From: Alphaproteobacteria bacterium
Lineage (GTDB): Bacteria > Pseudomonadota > Alphaproteobacteria > Micavibrionales > Micavibrionaceae
Reading direction: 5' to 3'
Length of the DNA stretch: 46,279 bases
NCBI GenBank assembly: GCA_016794145.1
Contig: JAEUKP010000013.1
Coordinates: 1-46,279 of the forward strand
Shown here: piece after piece, positions 15,882-24,566 of the stretch
Position numbering within the stretch: the first letter of the stretch is position 1
How the letters are laid out: each line of letters begins with the position of its first letter
Program-made: the position numbers and the translations under genes
Notes under the pieces: generated by a model
Database searches by the model: none
Seen by the model: the letters and a program-made list of their open reading frames with translations, nothing else
Told to the model about the DNA's origin: nothing

Positions 15882-18190
15882 TAGACAGTCTCGTCAACCA
15901 AGCCATCCTTTGTAGCTTTGGTTGCTGTTTTTTCAGGTCGAATGTCAAATATCAGTTCCCCGGCAACAGCGTCAACAGAAACAGATCCCCCATCGACCAA
16001 TTTCCCAAATAATAATTCCTCGGCAAGGGATTTCTTGATTTTGTCTTGGACGACACGGGCCAAAGGTCTTGCGCCCATTTGCGGATCATACCCCAATTCG
16101 GCCAAATATTGACGCGCAGCATCCGTCAATGAAATCGTCACCCGACGATCCGATAATTGAGCCTCAAGTTGCATGATAAATTTATCGACAACCCTTAAAA
16201 CGGCTGATCGGGGAAGGGCCCGGAAAGGGACTATGGCATCAAGGCGATTTCTGAACTCTGGGGTGAAAAGACGCTTAATCTCTTCCGTATCATCATCTAC
16301 GCGTCGATCAGATTGAAATCCAAGGGGGGCCTTGGCCAATTGAGCAGCCCCCGCATTTGTCGTCATGATCAGAATAACATTCCGGAAATCAATCGATTTC
16401 CCGTTATTATCGGTTAATTTGCCGTAGTCCATAACCTGCAGCAAAATATTGTACAAATCAGGATGGGCCTTTTCTATTTCATCCATTAACAAGACACAAT
16501 GGGGATGCTGGTCCACCTTATCGGTCAAAAGCCCCCCCTGTTCATAACCCACATAACCCGGAGGCGCCCCAATCAAGCGTGAAACAGCATGGCGTTCCAT
16601 ATATTCCGACATATCAAACCGGATCAGTTCGATTCCCAATGTTTTTGCCAGTTGCTTTGCTACCTCTGTTTTCCCGACACCCGTTGGCCCAGAAAACAAA
16701 TAGGACCCGATCGGTTTTTCAGCATCCCGAAGCCCAGCACGCGATAACTTAATGCTATCCGCCAGAACGCGGATCGCTTCGTCCTGATCAAAAACCATCG
16801 TCTTCAGATCCCGCTCCAAATTCATGAGAACGGTTTTATCATCTTTCGAAACCGCCTTGGATGGAATGCGTGCAATCGCAGCAATCACATTTTCGATATC
16901 TTTAATTCCTATCGTTTTTTTACGCTTTGCCACAGGTAATAACATTTGGGCAGCACCGACTTCATCAATAATATCAATCGCTTTGTCAGGAAGTTTCCGG
17001 TCCCCAATATACCGAACAGACAGCTCAACCGCAGCCTTGATTGCTTCCGCAGTATATTTTACCTTATGATGTTCCTCATAGTAAGGCTTTAAACCCTTCA
17101 AAATCCGGATTGCATCATCAATCGATGGCTCCTCGACATCAATTTTCTGAAAGCGGCGGGCCAGTGCCCGATCCTTTTCAAACTGACTCCGATACTCTTT
17201 GTAAGTTGTTGACCCGATGCAGCGAAGCCCGCCATTGGCAAGAGCCGGTTTCAGGAGGTTGGAGGCATCCATTGCCCCGCCGCTTGTTGCGCCTGCCCCA
17301 ATCAGCGTATGAATTTCGTCAATGAATAAAACAACATTATCCATTGCCTGCAATTCTGTAATCACAGCCTTTAACCGCTCTTCAAAGTCTCCACGATACC
17401 GGGTCCCTGCCAAAAGCGCGCCCATATCAAGTGAGAAAATTGTGCACCCTGTCAGAACCTCCGGCACATCTTGATCTTCAATCTTTTTGGCCAGACCTTC
17501 GGCAATCGCTGTCTTCCCGACACCAGGATCACCGACATAAAGCGGGTTATTCTTGGCACGACGACACAGGATCTGGATCGTCCGGTCAACCTCCTTTTCA
17601 CGACCAATTAAAGGATCAATCTTCCCGTTCCTGGCCTTTTGATTAAGGTTAACACAATAGGCATCCAAAGCCTCTTTTCCCATGCGAACGGGTTTTTCGT
17701 CGGATTGGAGATCATCCGCCCCTTGTGGAATGCTGCGGGCCCCATCATTTGCTCCTGGTACTTTTGCAATCCCATGAGAAATATAATTTACGGCATCAAA
17801 GCGTGTCATCTCTTGGTTTTGAAGAAAATAAACAGCATGGCTTTCGCGTTCAGAGAAAAGAGCAACAATAACATTCGCACCCGTCACTTCTTCACGTCCA
17901 GACGATTGGACATGAATCGCTGCCCGCTGCAAAACACGCTGAAAGGCTGTTGTTGGCTTGGCTTCCGAAGCCTGGGGATTTACAAGATATGCCAAATCAG
18001 ATTCAAGATATGACTCAATCTGCTGTTGTAGATCGGGAACGACAACACCACAGGCCCGTAAAACAGCCAAAGCATCAGGATCGAACGTCAATGACATCAA
18101 CAAATGTTCTAGCGTTGCGTATTCATGGGCTTTTTCAGTGGCCAAGGCCAGAGCTTTATGCAGCGTTTGTTCTAAATTGCGTGAAAGCAT
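15881..18190 (-). CDS. clpA: ATP-dependent Clp protease ATP-binding subunit ClpA
   Basis: A 769-residue AAA+ unfoldase that feeds substrates, including N-end-rule substrates delivered by ClpS, to ClpP. The N-terminal Clp repeat domain covers residues 1-145. The first AAA+ module has Walker A GDPGVGKT at 220-227 and Walker B LFIDEIH at 288-294. The second has GPTGVGKT at 501-508, Walker B LLMDEIEKAH from 567, and the pore motif GYVGYEQGG. A frame extension to an ATG at 18211 exists, but the ATG at 18190 overlaps the clpS stop (TAATG) and gives the usual N-terminus [14 protein letters not shown]. clpP is not in the window. The stop codon abuts a MITE-like element, which now supplies the 3' untranslated region. 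Confidence 0.95.
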   Translation of the reverse strand: MLSRNLEQTLHKALALATEKAHEYATLEHLLMSLTFDPDALAVLRACGVVVPDLQQQIESYLESDLAYLVNPQASEAKPTTAFQRVLQRAAIHVQSSGREEVTGANVIVALFSERESHAVYFLQNQEMTRFDAVNYISHGIAKVPGANDGARSIPQGADDLQSDEKPVRMGKEALDAYCVNLNQKARNGKIDPLIGREKEVDRTIQILCRRAKNNPLYVGDPGVGKTAIAEGLAKKIEDQDVPEVLTGCTIFSLDMGALLAGTRYRGDFEERLKAVITELQAMDNVVLFIDEIHTLIGAGATSGGAMDASNLLKPALANGGLRCIGSTTYKEYRSQFEKDRALARRFQKIDVEEPSIDDAIRILKGLKPYYEEHHKVKYTAEAIKAAVELSVRYIGDRKLPDKAIDIIDEVGAAQMLLPVAKRKKTIGIKDIENVIAAIARIPSKAVSKDDKTVLMNLERDLKTMVFDQDEAIRVLADSIKLSRAGLRDAEKPIGSYLFSGPTGVGKTEVAKQLAKTLGIELIRFDMSEYMERHAVSRLIGAPPGYVGYEQGGLLTDKVDQHPHCVLLMDEIEKAHPDLYNILLQVMDYGKLTDNNGKSIDFRNVILIMTTNAGAAQLAKAPLGFQSDRRVDDDTEEIKRLFTPEFRNRLDAIVPFRALPRSAVLRVVDKFIMQLEAQLSDRRVTISLTDAARQYLAELGYDPQMGARPLARVVQDKIKKSLAEELLFGKLVDGGSVSVDAVAGELIFDIRPEKTATKATKDGLVDETV

Positions 18191-18549
18191 TATTCTTTTT
18201 CCATCGTACATTGCAGGGGTTGTTCATTCGAACGCGCAAAATCCATGACCTGCATGACCTTTGTTTCCGCGATTTCATACGTAAAGATGCCACATAAACC
18301 AACCCCACGGCGATGCACGTGGAGCATGATCTCTGTTGCTTCATCTTTAGTTTTACTGAAAAACCTTTCTAAAACATGAACAACAAATTCCATTGGTGTG
18401 AAATCATCATTCAGCAACAAAACTTTATACATTGATGGTTTGCGGGTTTTTGGCTTGGATTTCAACATAACACCAGACTGCCGCCCATCATCAGGGGGTG
18501 GCAAAGCAGGGGGCCTATCGGGGGATGTCATCTTGTTACTCTGTGTCAT
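18190..18549 (-). CDS. clpS: ATP-dependent Clp protease adapter protein ClpS
   Basis: A 119-residue adaptor that binds N-terminal destabilising residues and hands substrates to ClpA. The N-terminal 35 residues are flexible and Pro-rich. The core follows, with [24 protein letters not shown] (N-degron pocket), the helix [17 protein letters not shown] and YEIAETKV. Its stop overlaps the clpA start by one base, so the two are translationally coupled. The long Pro-rich N-terminus is common in alphaproteobacterial ClpS1. Confidence 0.95.
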   Translation of the reverse strand: MTQSNKMTSPDRPPALPPPDDGRQSGVMLKSKPKTRKPSMYKVLLLNDDFTPMEFVVHVLERFFSKTKDEATEIMLHVHRRGVGLCGIFTYEIAETKVMQVMDFARSNEQPLQCTMEKE

Positions 18550-18591
18550 ACATATCTATATACCACGCCAGAAAGATAAAAAAACCCCAGA

Positions 18592-18621
18592 GATAAAAAA
18601 ACCCCTGCACAAGGCAGGGGT
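18592..18621 (-). terminator. terminator after the phasin gene
   Basis: On the minus strand ACCCCTGC-CTTGT-GCAGGGGT is followed by TTTTTTTA. It is a strong intrinsic terminator 30-60 bp past the phasin stop at 18654, just ahead of clpS, so clpS-clpA needs its own promoter. Confidence 0.85.
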
Positions 18622-18653
18622 TCATATTTCTTTTTATTTTTTACAAAACCAGA

Positions 18654-19259
18654 TTATGCTGCATTCTTTTTCGCGGCATTCATTGCGGATGTCATCGCTT
18701 TTGTCATTTGGCCATTAATCGGTTCAAGAGCTTCTGAGCATAGTTTAATCGTCATTTCTGACAATTTTGTCATTGTGGACATCGCTTCTTCAAAATTTTG
18801 TTGAGCCAGTTTATTTTGTGCTTCTGCAAACTCGTTCAAGGTACGGGTTGCCATCAAAGCCTTTAAAGCCTCTGCATTCCGTTGGCTTGAGCCTTGTGCT
18901 GCCTCAGTTAGGGTTTTCAGGATTTGTTCAGCTCCCTTTGCAAAAGTTGCTGTTGATTTTGACATGCTCTCAACACTATCACGAATGGAGCAAGAAGCTT
19001 CCTCGGAAAGTTTTTCGTATTGATTTTTAAGATTGGTCATTGTGGTCTCCATGGTTTCAAAAGATCCACCCAATGATGGGATGGATTGATTAAATGTAGA
19101 AAAATCAGAACTCCGCATTCCATTCAAAGGATTAAATGGAACAACAGAAGACGCCGATTTCGGCTTTGCTGTCAATCCAGCAACCCCGGTGCTTGCTCCG
19201 GCACTTGCGCCAGAATTTCCTTTAGGGGCGGCTTTTTTCTTTACTGGTTTCGGTGCCAT
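18654..19259 (-). CDS. phasin family protein
   Basis: A 201-residue protein of the phasin family, which coats polyhydroxyalkanoate granules. The first 35 residues are basic and Ala/Pro/Gly-rich (KPVKKKAAPKG). Residues 60-200 are amphipathic helix with the phasin pattern (LKNQYEKLSEEASCSIRDSVES, then NAEALKALMATRTLNEFAEAQNKLAQQNFE). GGAG lies eight bases before the ATG at 19259. Monocistronic: a terminator follows. No PHA synthase or depolymerase is in the window, so a general granule- or membrane-associated role is possible. Two near-palindromic direct repeats lie 130-195 bp upstream and might be operators. Confidence 0.8.
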   Translation of the reverse strand: MAPKPVKKKAAPKGNSGASAGASTGVAGLTAKPKSASSVVPFNPLNGMRSSDFSTFNQSIPSLGGSFETMETTMTNLKNQYEKLSEEASCSIRDSVESMSKSTATFAKGAEQILKTLTEAAQGSSQRNAEALKALMATRTLNEFAEAQNKLAQQNFEEAMSTMTKLSEMTIKLCSEALEPINGQMTKAMTSAMNAAKKNAA

Positions 19260-19385
19260 TTTAAACTCCTTAAAGTTTGGGCTTTATCTATTCGAATACA
19301 ACTCAACGCAGGGACGAATCATATCACGAATTTTGCATCGCCGCAAAGTCTCAAAACTTGTATCAGAAAAATAATCAACAAGCGG

Positions 19386-19481
19386 TTTTGCAATGCACAA
19401 GATTAAGTATATCAAAAAAAATATCGTCGTCAATGATTTTTTGCAATGCACAAAATTTTTCTGCGAAACATCTGCGAAACA
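19386..19481. promoter_or_regulatory. direct repeats in the phasin/dacA divergent region
   Basis: The stretch 19260-19644 (385 bp) holds no gene. TTTTGCAATGCACAA occurs twice (19386-19400 and 19439-19453), 53 bp apart; the core TGCA-A-TGCA is near-palindromic. Directly after, TCTGCGAAACA is repeated in tandem (19460-19470, 19471-19481). The placement between two divergent genes suggests protein binding sites. A PhaR-like regulator of the phasin is one possibility, but the motif is not an exact match to any site I can name. Confidence 0.4.
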
Positions 19482-19644
19482 GAAGTAGGGGAGAGCCTGA
19501 GATCGGATTCGCTAAAAACCATCAATTTCTGTGCAGCGTTTGGCGGGTCTTTGCATAGATTATGGACAAAAACGAAGAAATTGCTTAGACTCAAAAATAA
19601 GTAGATCTTCATCCACCCCCCTTTATCAAGCCCCGAGACTTCCT

Positions 19645-21021
19645 GTGACCAACAAAGAAAATTCATTTAAAAACAACAGATTACCATCCCTATTCCGCAT
19701 ACTGTTTGTTTTTATTATTTGCCTTTCTCTCGCTTGCTTGTCGAGTGGGAAAGCTGATGCGGCAAATCAATCCAAAAAATCGCATAAGGCGGGAAAAAAA
19801 ATATCAAGAGACGCAAAACCATATAATCCACCTTATGCCCATATTCTGGTCGATGCCACAACCGGGCGGGTTTTATCACAAAGTGATGCGGACAGAGCCT
19901 TATACCCCGCATCCTTGACAAAGATTATGACACTCCTCCTTACTTTCGAGGCTCTTGAATCAGGACGAGTATCTCTCCATTCCAGTGTTATTTTTTCTTC
20001 CCATGCCGCAAATATGCCGCCAAGTCGTATCGGCCTAAAAGCGGGACAATCCATCAGCGTTGAAAATGCGATTAAAGCATTGGTAACAAAATCTGCCAAT
20101 GATGTCGCAACAGCTTTGGGAGAAAAGTTAGGAGGAAGTGAAACACGATTTGCGCAAATGATGAACCTAAAAGCGCGTCAAATCGGAATGGCACAAACAC
20201 ATTTTGAAAATGCGTCAGGACTTCATAATATCCGGCAGGTTTCCTCGGCACGGGACATGGCAAAGCTTGCCATGTATCTGATGCGAACTTATCCACATTA
20301 TTACCGATATTTTTCACTTAAAGAATTCCACTTTAACGGTAAAGTTAACAAAAATCACAATAAACTTATGGAGAAATATAGGGGGATGGATGGGCTTAAA
20401 ACGGGATATACGATTCCATCAGGATTTAATTTGGTTGCCTCTGCAAGACGCGGAAATACACGCTTGATTGGTGTTGTGTTTGGTGGAAAAAGTGCAAATT
20501 CACGGAATACACAAATGGCAAGCCTTCTTGATTCCGGTTTCAATGGAACATCGATTGATGTGCAAACTCCGCGCATCATTCCCCAACAAAATCAAATTGT
20601 TGCATCGCGCATAGTTGAAAAATCGGACAAAAACACCCAAATTAATTCTGTTCAAGCCCCCCCTTCGGGTCTTAAGCCCCCCGCAGGTCTTAAGCCAGCA
20701 GCGGCACGGGCATCAACACCCACACCGCAATTCCAAAATTTAACAGGAACTGCAACCCGATTAAATTCTGAAAAAAATCCATCTTGGGCGGTTCAAATTG
20801 GGGCCTTCCGGGATCGTCTCAGCACAGACCAGGCCATTTATCGGGCCATTCAGAGTCTCCCAGCGCCCCTTAACGCCGGAAACCCTGTCATTATTCCTTT
20901 GAAAACATCAAGGGCATCCTGGTTATTCAGGGCAAGAATTGGGGGCTATACGCAAGCGCAAGCACTGCAAGCCTGTAAATATCTTGCTGATTGTTTGCCA
21001 ATATCTCCTAATGCCGATTAA
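19645..21021 (+). CDS. D-alanyl-D-alanine carboxypeptidase (DacA/PBP5 type) with SPOR domain
   Basis: A 458-residue exported peptidase of family S11 that trims the terminal D-Ala of peptidoglycan pentapeptides. A signal anchor (LFRILFVFIICLSLACLSS) is followed by a Lys-rich linker. The catalytic motifs are in order: SLTK at 90-93 (active-site Ser), SAN at 150-152, KTG at 252-254. A Pro/Ala-rich linker leads to a C-terminal SPOR domain (about 375-455, starting WAVQIGAFRDR), which binds denuded glycan at the division site. Start: GTG 19645 fits the signal peptide best; a GTG at 19531 would add 38 residues of unlikely sequence. This carboxypeptidase-SPOR fusion is common in alphaproteobacteria. 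Confidence 0.9.
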   Translation: MTNKENSFKNNRLPSLFRILFVFIICLSLACLSSGKADAANQSKKSHKAGKKISRDAKPYNPPYAHILVDATTGRVLSQSDADRALYPASLTKIMTLLLTFEALESGRVSLHSSVIFSSHAANMPPSRIGLKAGQSISVENAIKALVTKSANDVATALGEKLGGSETRFAQMMNLKARQIGMAQTHFENASGLHNIRQVSSARDMAKLAMYLMRTYPHYYRYFSLKEFHFNGKVNKNHNKLMEKYRGMDGLKTGYTIPSGFNLVASARRGNTRLIGVVFGGKSANSRNTQMASLLDSGFNGTSIDVQTPRIIPQQNQIVASRIVEKSDKNTQINSVQAPPSGLKPPAGLKPAAARASTPTPQFQNLTGTATRLNSEKNPSWAVQIGAFRDRLSTDQAIYRAIQSLPAPLNAGNPVIIPLKTSRASWLFRARIGGYTQAQALQACKYLADCLPISPNAD

Positions 21022-21044
21022 CCGACAATAGAAATGGTCAGAGA

Positions 21045-21749
21045 ATGCAGCAAAAATTGACTTTGAAATCTGGAGAATCTGGAAGCATTCTTGTCTATAT
21101 CCTTCTGGGTATTGTGCTACTCGGCGTATTAACGGTTGCTTTGCGTCAGACCAATAGCGGCGGATCAAACGACATTGATAAGGAAACAATGATCCTGAAA
21201 GCAGGCCAGGTTCAAAAGGATGCCAGTGCTTTGGCAACGGCAGTCAATGAGCTTTTGGCAAATGGGATCAGTGAAGCCGATATTCGATTCGCCCATGATG
21301 ATGCTCCAACAGAATATGGAAACATAACAAATACTCCGGCAAACCAGATTTTTGGCAAAGAGGGTGCAAAGGCCACCTATAAAAACCCACCAGATGGGAT
21401 CAATGATGGATCACCGTGGGAATTCTTTGCCTCATCCCGAATTATTCAAGTGGGATCAGATCGTGCAGAATTAATTGCAGTTGTTCCAAATGTCACGGAA
21501 GCCTTTTGCAAAGCCATTGATGCACAACTTGGGTTTAATCCAGCAACGCAACCAACAGATGGTTCAACAGGAACCTCTCCAGATTGTGTCATGGGCGCAT
21601 CATCTGATCGTTTTGATGGCACTTTCGAAGATGTATCGCCAAATCTCCTTGATTCTGGAACATTTTCAAAACTTCCTGCTTTGCAGGCCTGTGTTTATTG
21701 CGCATCGGATTCACATTACCATTATTATTATGTTCTTCTTGCTCGGTAA
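21045..21749 (+). CDS. secreted/membrane-anchored pilin-like protein, unknown function
   Basis: A 234-residue protein I cannot assign. The N-terminus (KSGESGSILVYILLGIVLLGVLTVALRQ) is a prepilin-like pattern: a short basic leader, Gly-Glu/Ser-Gly, then one long hydrophobic helix. After it comes an amphipathic helix (VQKDASALATAVNELLANGISEADIRF) and a polar domain with four Cys (FCKAID, PDCVMG, ACVYCAS) and a His/Tyr-rich end HYHYYYVLLAR. One membrane span with a periplasmic or external domain is predicted. It starts 23 bp after dacA and ends 25 bp before fmt, so it may be co-transcribed. Pilus, secretion pseudopilin or envelope role are all possible. Confidence 0.6.
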   Translation: MQQKLTLKSGESGSILVYILLGIVLLGVLTVALRQTNSGGSNDIDKETMILKAGQVQKDASALATAVNELLANGISEADIRFAHDDAPTEYGNITNTPANQIFGKEGAKATYKNPPDGINDGSPWEFFASSRIIQVGSDRAELIAVVPNVTEAFCKAIDAQLGFNPATQPTDGSTGTSPDCVMGASSDRFDGTFEDVSPNLLDSGTFSKLPALQACVYCASDSHYHYYYVLLAR

Positions 21750-21774
21750 GGCTAATTCGGTTTAAAAGACCTAT

Positions 21775-22725
21775 ATGACCTTTCCATTGCTCAGAATCAT
21801 TTTTATGGGGACACCGGATTTTTCGGTTCCAGCCCTTCAAAGTCTTATTGACGACCCTTCCTGTGAAGTCATTGCTGTCTATACACAGCCGCCCCGCCCT
21901 GCCGGTCGTGGTCAACAATTAAAGCCTTCCCCGATTCATAAATTAGCAGAAGACCATCATATTCCTGTCCATACGCCCAAAAGCCTGAAACGTGATCCGG
22001 ATGCGATTAGGATATTCCAGAATCTAAAACCTGATATTGCCGTTGTTGCTGCATATGGCTTGATTCTACCACAGGCGATTTTAGACTCTCCCCGATATGG
22101 GTGTTTGAATATCCATGCTTCTCTTCTTCCACGGTGGCGAGGTGCCGCCCCTATCCAACGGGCGATCGAAGCAGGCGATTCTGAAAGCGGTATAACAATT
22201 ATGCAAATGGAAGAGGGGCTCGATACCGGTCCCATGATTCTGAAAGAATCCATTCCCATCACATCAAAAACAACAGCACAGACACTCCATGATGATTTAT
22301 CATTGATGGGAGCACGAATGATCACAAGCGTTCTTCAATCAATCATCAAAGGTCACCCCTTGCCACAAGATCTTCAGGATGAGACGTTAAGTTGTTATGC
22401 CCCCATGTTAAAAAAAGAAGAGGGTCTGATCGATTGGTCAGAAACTGTCAGAAAAATCGACCTTAAAATCCGTGCTTTTACACCTTGGCCAGGGTGTTAT
22501 ACATTTTCCCAGAATCGAAAACGGATCAAAATTATATCAGGTGAAGGTAAAGTAGGAATATCACCAGAAATCCCCGGTACTATTTTGTCTGCAGACGGTG
22601 ATGTTAGCTGTGGGGACGGGGTTTATCGTGTTCACATGTTGCAGCCTGAAAACAGTAAGATTATGGACTTTAAGTCTGCTGTAAATGGTCAAAAAATAAG
22701 TATTGCCGAAAAATGGGGGGTATAA
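21775..22725 (+). CDS. fmt: methionyl-tRNA formyltransferase
   Basis: A 316-residue enzyme that formylates the initiator Met-tRNA using 10-formyl-tetrahydrofolate. The N-terminal formyltransferase domain has IIFMGTPDFSVPAL, then VVAAYGLILPQAIL and the catalytic NIHASLLPRWRGAAPIQRAI (Asn, His, and the later Asp in EEGLDTGPMI). The C-terminal OB domain follows from about residue 205 (RAFTPWPGCYTF). Length is normal. The usual partner def is not next to it; truA follows directly, as in many alphaproteobacteria. Confidence 0.95.
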   Translation: MTFPLLRIIFMGTPDFSVPALQSLIDDPSCEVIAVYTQPPRPAGRGQQLKPSPIHKLAEDHHIPVHTPKSLKRDPDAIRIFQNLKPDIAVVAAYGLILPQAILDSPRYGCLNIHASLLPRWRGAAPIQRAIEAGDSESGITIMQMEEGLDTGPMILKESIPITSKTTAQTLHDDLSLMGARMITSVLQSIIKGHPLPQDLQDETLSCYAPMLKKEEGLIDWSETVRKIDLKIRAFTPWPGCYTFSQNRKRIKIISGEGKVGISPEIPGTILSADGDVSCGDGVYRVHMLQPENSKIMDFKSAVNGQKISIAEKWGV

Positions 22726-22726
22726 T

Positions 22727-23515
22727 TTGGCATTACAGCGTTGGAAACTCACCATTGAATACAAAGGAACGCGTTATGCAGGATGGCAGCGGCAAGAGGA
22801 GGGTATTCTATCGATACAAGAAGACATTGAAATCGCAATCCAGAAATTCTGCGGCACGTTTTGCAGATTATTTGTAGCAGGGCGAACAGATGCAGGAGTT
22901 CATGCGCACGGACAAGTCGCCCATTTTGATTTGGATTATGGCGATAGACCACTTGATGGGTATGTGATCGTAAAAGCGGTTAATGCGCATTTGGGAATAA
23001 AAGATATTTCTATTTTAAAAGCAGAGAAAGTCTCTTCTGACTTTCATGCCCGATATAGCGCAATAAACAAACTCTATACCTATCGAATTCTTTGCCGAGT
23101 AGGGCAACCAACATTTGAACGGGATGTCACATGGTGGATTCGTCGTGATTTGGATATCGATTCCATGCGGAAAGGGGCTAAATTCCTATTAGGCCAACAT
23201 GATTTTACAACTTTCAGAGCGGCAGAATGTCAGGCCAAATCACCCATCAGAACACTCGATAGACTTGATATTGAAGATTTACCATTTTCAGGAATAGATG
23301 GCCGTGAAATCCGTTTTGTTGTAGAAGCCCGCTCTTTTCTCCATCATCAGGTTCGGAATATGGTTGGAAGTCTTGTGCAGGTTGGTGTTGGTAAATGGTT
23401 ACCGGAAGATATTCAAACAGCGCTTCACGCAAAAGACAGAAAAAAAGGCGGAATAACAGCTCCATCAACTGGATTATCGTTGACGCGTGTTGATTATGCC
23501 GCCTTATTCGCCTGA
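22727..23515 (+). CDS. truA: tRNA pseudouridine(38-40) synthase
   Basis: A 262-residue enzyme that converts U38-U40 of the tRNA anticodon arm to pseudouridine. The catalytic Asp is D55 in AGRTDAGVHAHGQVAHFD; other family marks are YKGTRYAGWQRQ, FHARYSAINKLYTYRI and FLHHQVRNMVGSLVQVG. No ATG is available. I chose the TTG at 22727, one base after the fmt stop, with GGGGGG seven bases before it; another TTG at 22703 would overlap fmt. The unusual TTG with a strong ribosome site suggests coupling to fmt. Confidence 0.93.
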   Translation: MALQRWKLTIEYKGTRYAGWQRQEEGILSIQEDIEIAIQKFCGTFCRLFVAGRTDAGVHAHGQVAHFDLDYGDRPLDGYVIVKAVNAHLGIKDISILKAEKVSSDFHARYSAINKLYTYRILCRVGQPTFERDVTWWIRRDLDIDSMRKGAKFLLGQHDFTTFRAAECQAKSPIRTLDRLDIEDLPFSGIDGREIRFVVEARSFLHHQVRNMVGSLVQVGVGKWLPEDIQTALHAKDRKKGGITAPSTGLSLTRVDYAALFA

Positions 23516-23519
23516 TGAA

Positions 23520-24137
23520 TTATTGGCCTAACGTATCATCCTGAACGGGTAAATCTTCGATCATCAATTGTTCATTACTCAATTGAACAAGACCATCTTG
23601 CTTCACCATAATATCTGCGGAAAACAATGAATCCCTGAAAACCATTTGGGCCTGAAGATAAAAATCACCATTATCAATATCTTTGCTGATAAAACTGATT
23701 GGGCCAATTAATTTACTGATCGATTTCTTTGCAACAGAAGGGGGTTCTTCTGCCCAAGCAATATCATCGACAGTTTCGACAATTAAAAAACGCCCATGAC
23801 GCCCGCGTACAAAGTTAAAGAAAAAACGGACATAATCTTGCACAGTGTCTTCATTTAAATAAATGGGAGCCGCCTTATTAAGATCATAAATAGGGCTATT
23901 CGTAAAATCCAGAATCGTGACCTGGTCTTTCTTAATCAGCACAAAGCGTCTTAAAGCGGGTTGACTGCTTTGATCCGCAATATCATAAAATTTATACCCG
24001 GGATAAAAGTCAAGAGTACATCCCATAATAACCGTATTCAAAGGGTTAAATGCAATACCATCAAAAAATGGGTTTGTTTTTGTTAAGACGGCTTCGATTT
24101 CTGACTGGTTTAGTTTTGTATAGGTATCTTGAAACAT
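23520..24137 (-). CDS. conserved-looking alphaproteobacterial protein of unknown function beside the putative origin
   Basis: A 205-residue soluble protein without signal peptide or membrane span. I do not recognise a named domain. Notable stretches are LRRFVLIKKDQVTILDFTNSPIYDLN, YVRFFFNFVRGRHGRFLIVETVDDI and MVFRDSLFSADIMV, which read like a compact conserved alpha/beta core. GAGAGATGAAGA precedes the ATG at 24137. It ends four bases from the truA stop (convergent) and is divergent from hemE across the 396-bp candidate origin. In Caulobacter and Rickettsia an uncharacterised gene also lies opposite hemE at the origin; orthology to it is untested. Confidence 0.7.
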   Translation of the reverse strand: MFQDTYTKLNQSEIEAVLTKTNPFFDGIAFNPLNTVIMGCTLDFYPGYKFYDIADQSSQPALRRFVLIKKDQVTILDFTNSPIYDLNKAAPIYLNEDTVQDYVRFFFNFVRGRHGRFLIVETVDDIAWAEEPPSVAKKSISKLIGPISFISKDIDNGDFYLQAQMVFRDSLFSADIMVKQDGLVQLSNEQLMIEDLPVQDDTLGQ

Positions 24138-24269
24138 TCTTCATCTCTCTTCAATATTCGCCACCATACAATTTTTATATGACTCTGGCAAAGAAGTTTT
24201 AAAAACAAAATGGGTCAATGACAAATCTATAAGTTATATCAATACAAAACGACCCGGAATGGACAAAAA

Positions 24270-24278
24270 TGTGGATAA
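24270..24278 (-). promoter_or_regulatory. DnaA box, perfect consensus
   Basis: TTATCCACA on the minus strand (TGTGGATAA on the plus strand), the exact R1-type consensus, in the middle of the candidate origin. Confidence 0.6.
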
Positions 24279-24444
24279 ATCCTGTATAGGGAGGTGCCAA
24301 GTTTCATGCACACTTTTCTTCACATTTTCAAAACACCCCAAAACATCTTTTACCCTCCGTTGATAAAATAAATCTTCTTTTTTGAGACCTGTGAATATTA
24401 CCCCTAAAGCTTAGTCAATCTTATTTCTGTCGGAGCGTATCAGT

Positions 24445-24453
24445 TGTGGAGAA
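24445..24453 (-). promoter_or_regulatory. DnaA box, one mismatch
   Basis: Minus-strand TTCTCCACA (plus TGTGGAGAA), one change from TTATCCACA, in the half of the candidate origin nearest hemE. Confidence 0.45.
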
Positions 24454-24467
24454 GTTCGGGATAAAAA

Positions 24468-24476
24468 TTATCCCCA
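24468..24476 (+). promoter_or_regulatory. DnaA box, one mismatch, in an inverted pair
   Basis: TTATCCCCA, one change from consensus. With GGGATAA just before it, it makes the palindrome GGGATAA-AAA-TTATCCC (about 24458-24475). Confidence 0.45.
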
Positions 24477-24566
24477 TGACTCATGCCACCTACTACTTTC
24501 TACAACCTTATTTAAATATATCTTTTTTATTAGGTGACTTTCTGGTTTTATACGGGGATGAAAAAA

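Larger units (their letters stand above)
24138..24533. other. candidate chromosomal replication origin (oriC) upstream of hemE
   Basis: A gene-free AT-rich stretch between divergent genes. It has one perfect DnaA box (TGTGGATAA at 24270-24278), two one-mismatch boxes (TGTGGAGAA at 24445-24453, TTATCCCCA at 24468-24476), a further degenerate box on the opposite strand (24456-24464), and an AT-only-like tract (ATTTAAATATATCTTTTTTATTA) just before hemE that could unwind. Two GANTC sites occur (24181, 24478). In Caulobacter and Rickettsia the mapped or proposed origin sits next to hemE, and parA/parB are near. I saw no clear CtrA pair (TTAA-N7-TTAA). Confidence 0.55.

Noticed and set aside
15700..15915. 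Open frame across MITE copy 1 whose protein matches one across copy 2 (26804-27061, minus strand)
   Set aside because: The similarity comes from the repeated element; each frame runs into unrelated flanking sequence, has no ribosome site and no protein character. Treated as a by-product.
24138..24533. CtrA sites (TTAA-N7-TTAA) in the candidate origin
   Set aside because: Looked for on both strands; only poor matches (for example TTAA-N7-TTTT near 24510) were seen.
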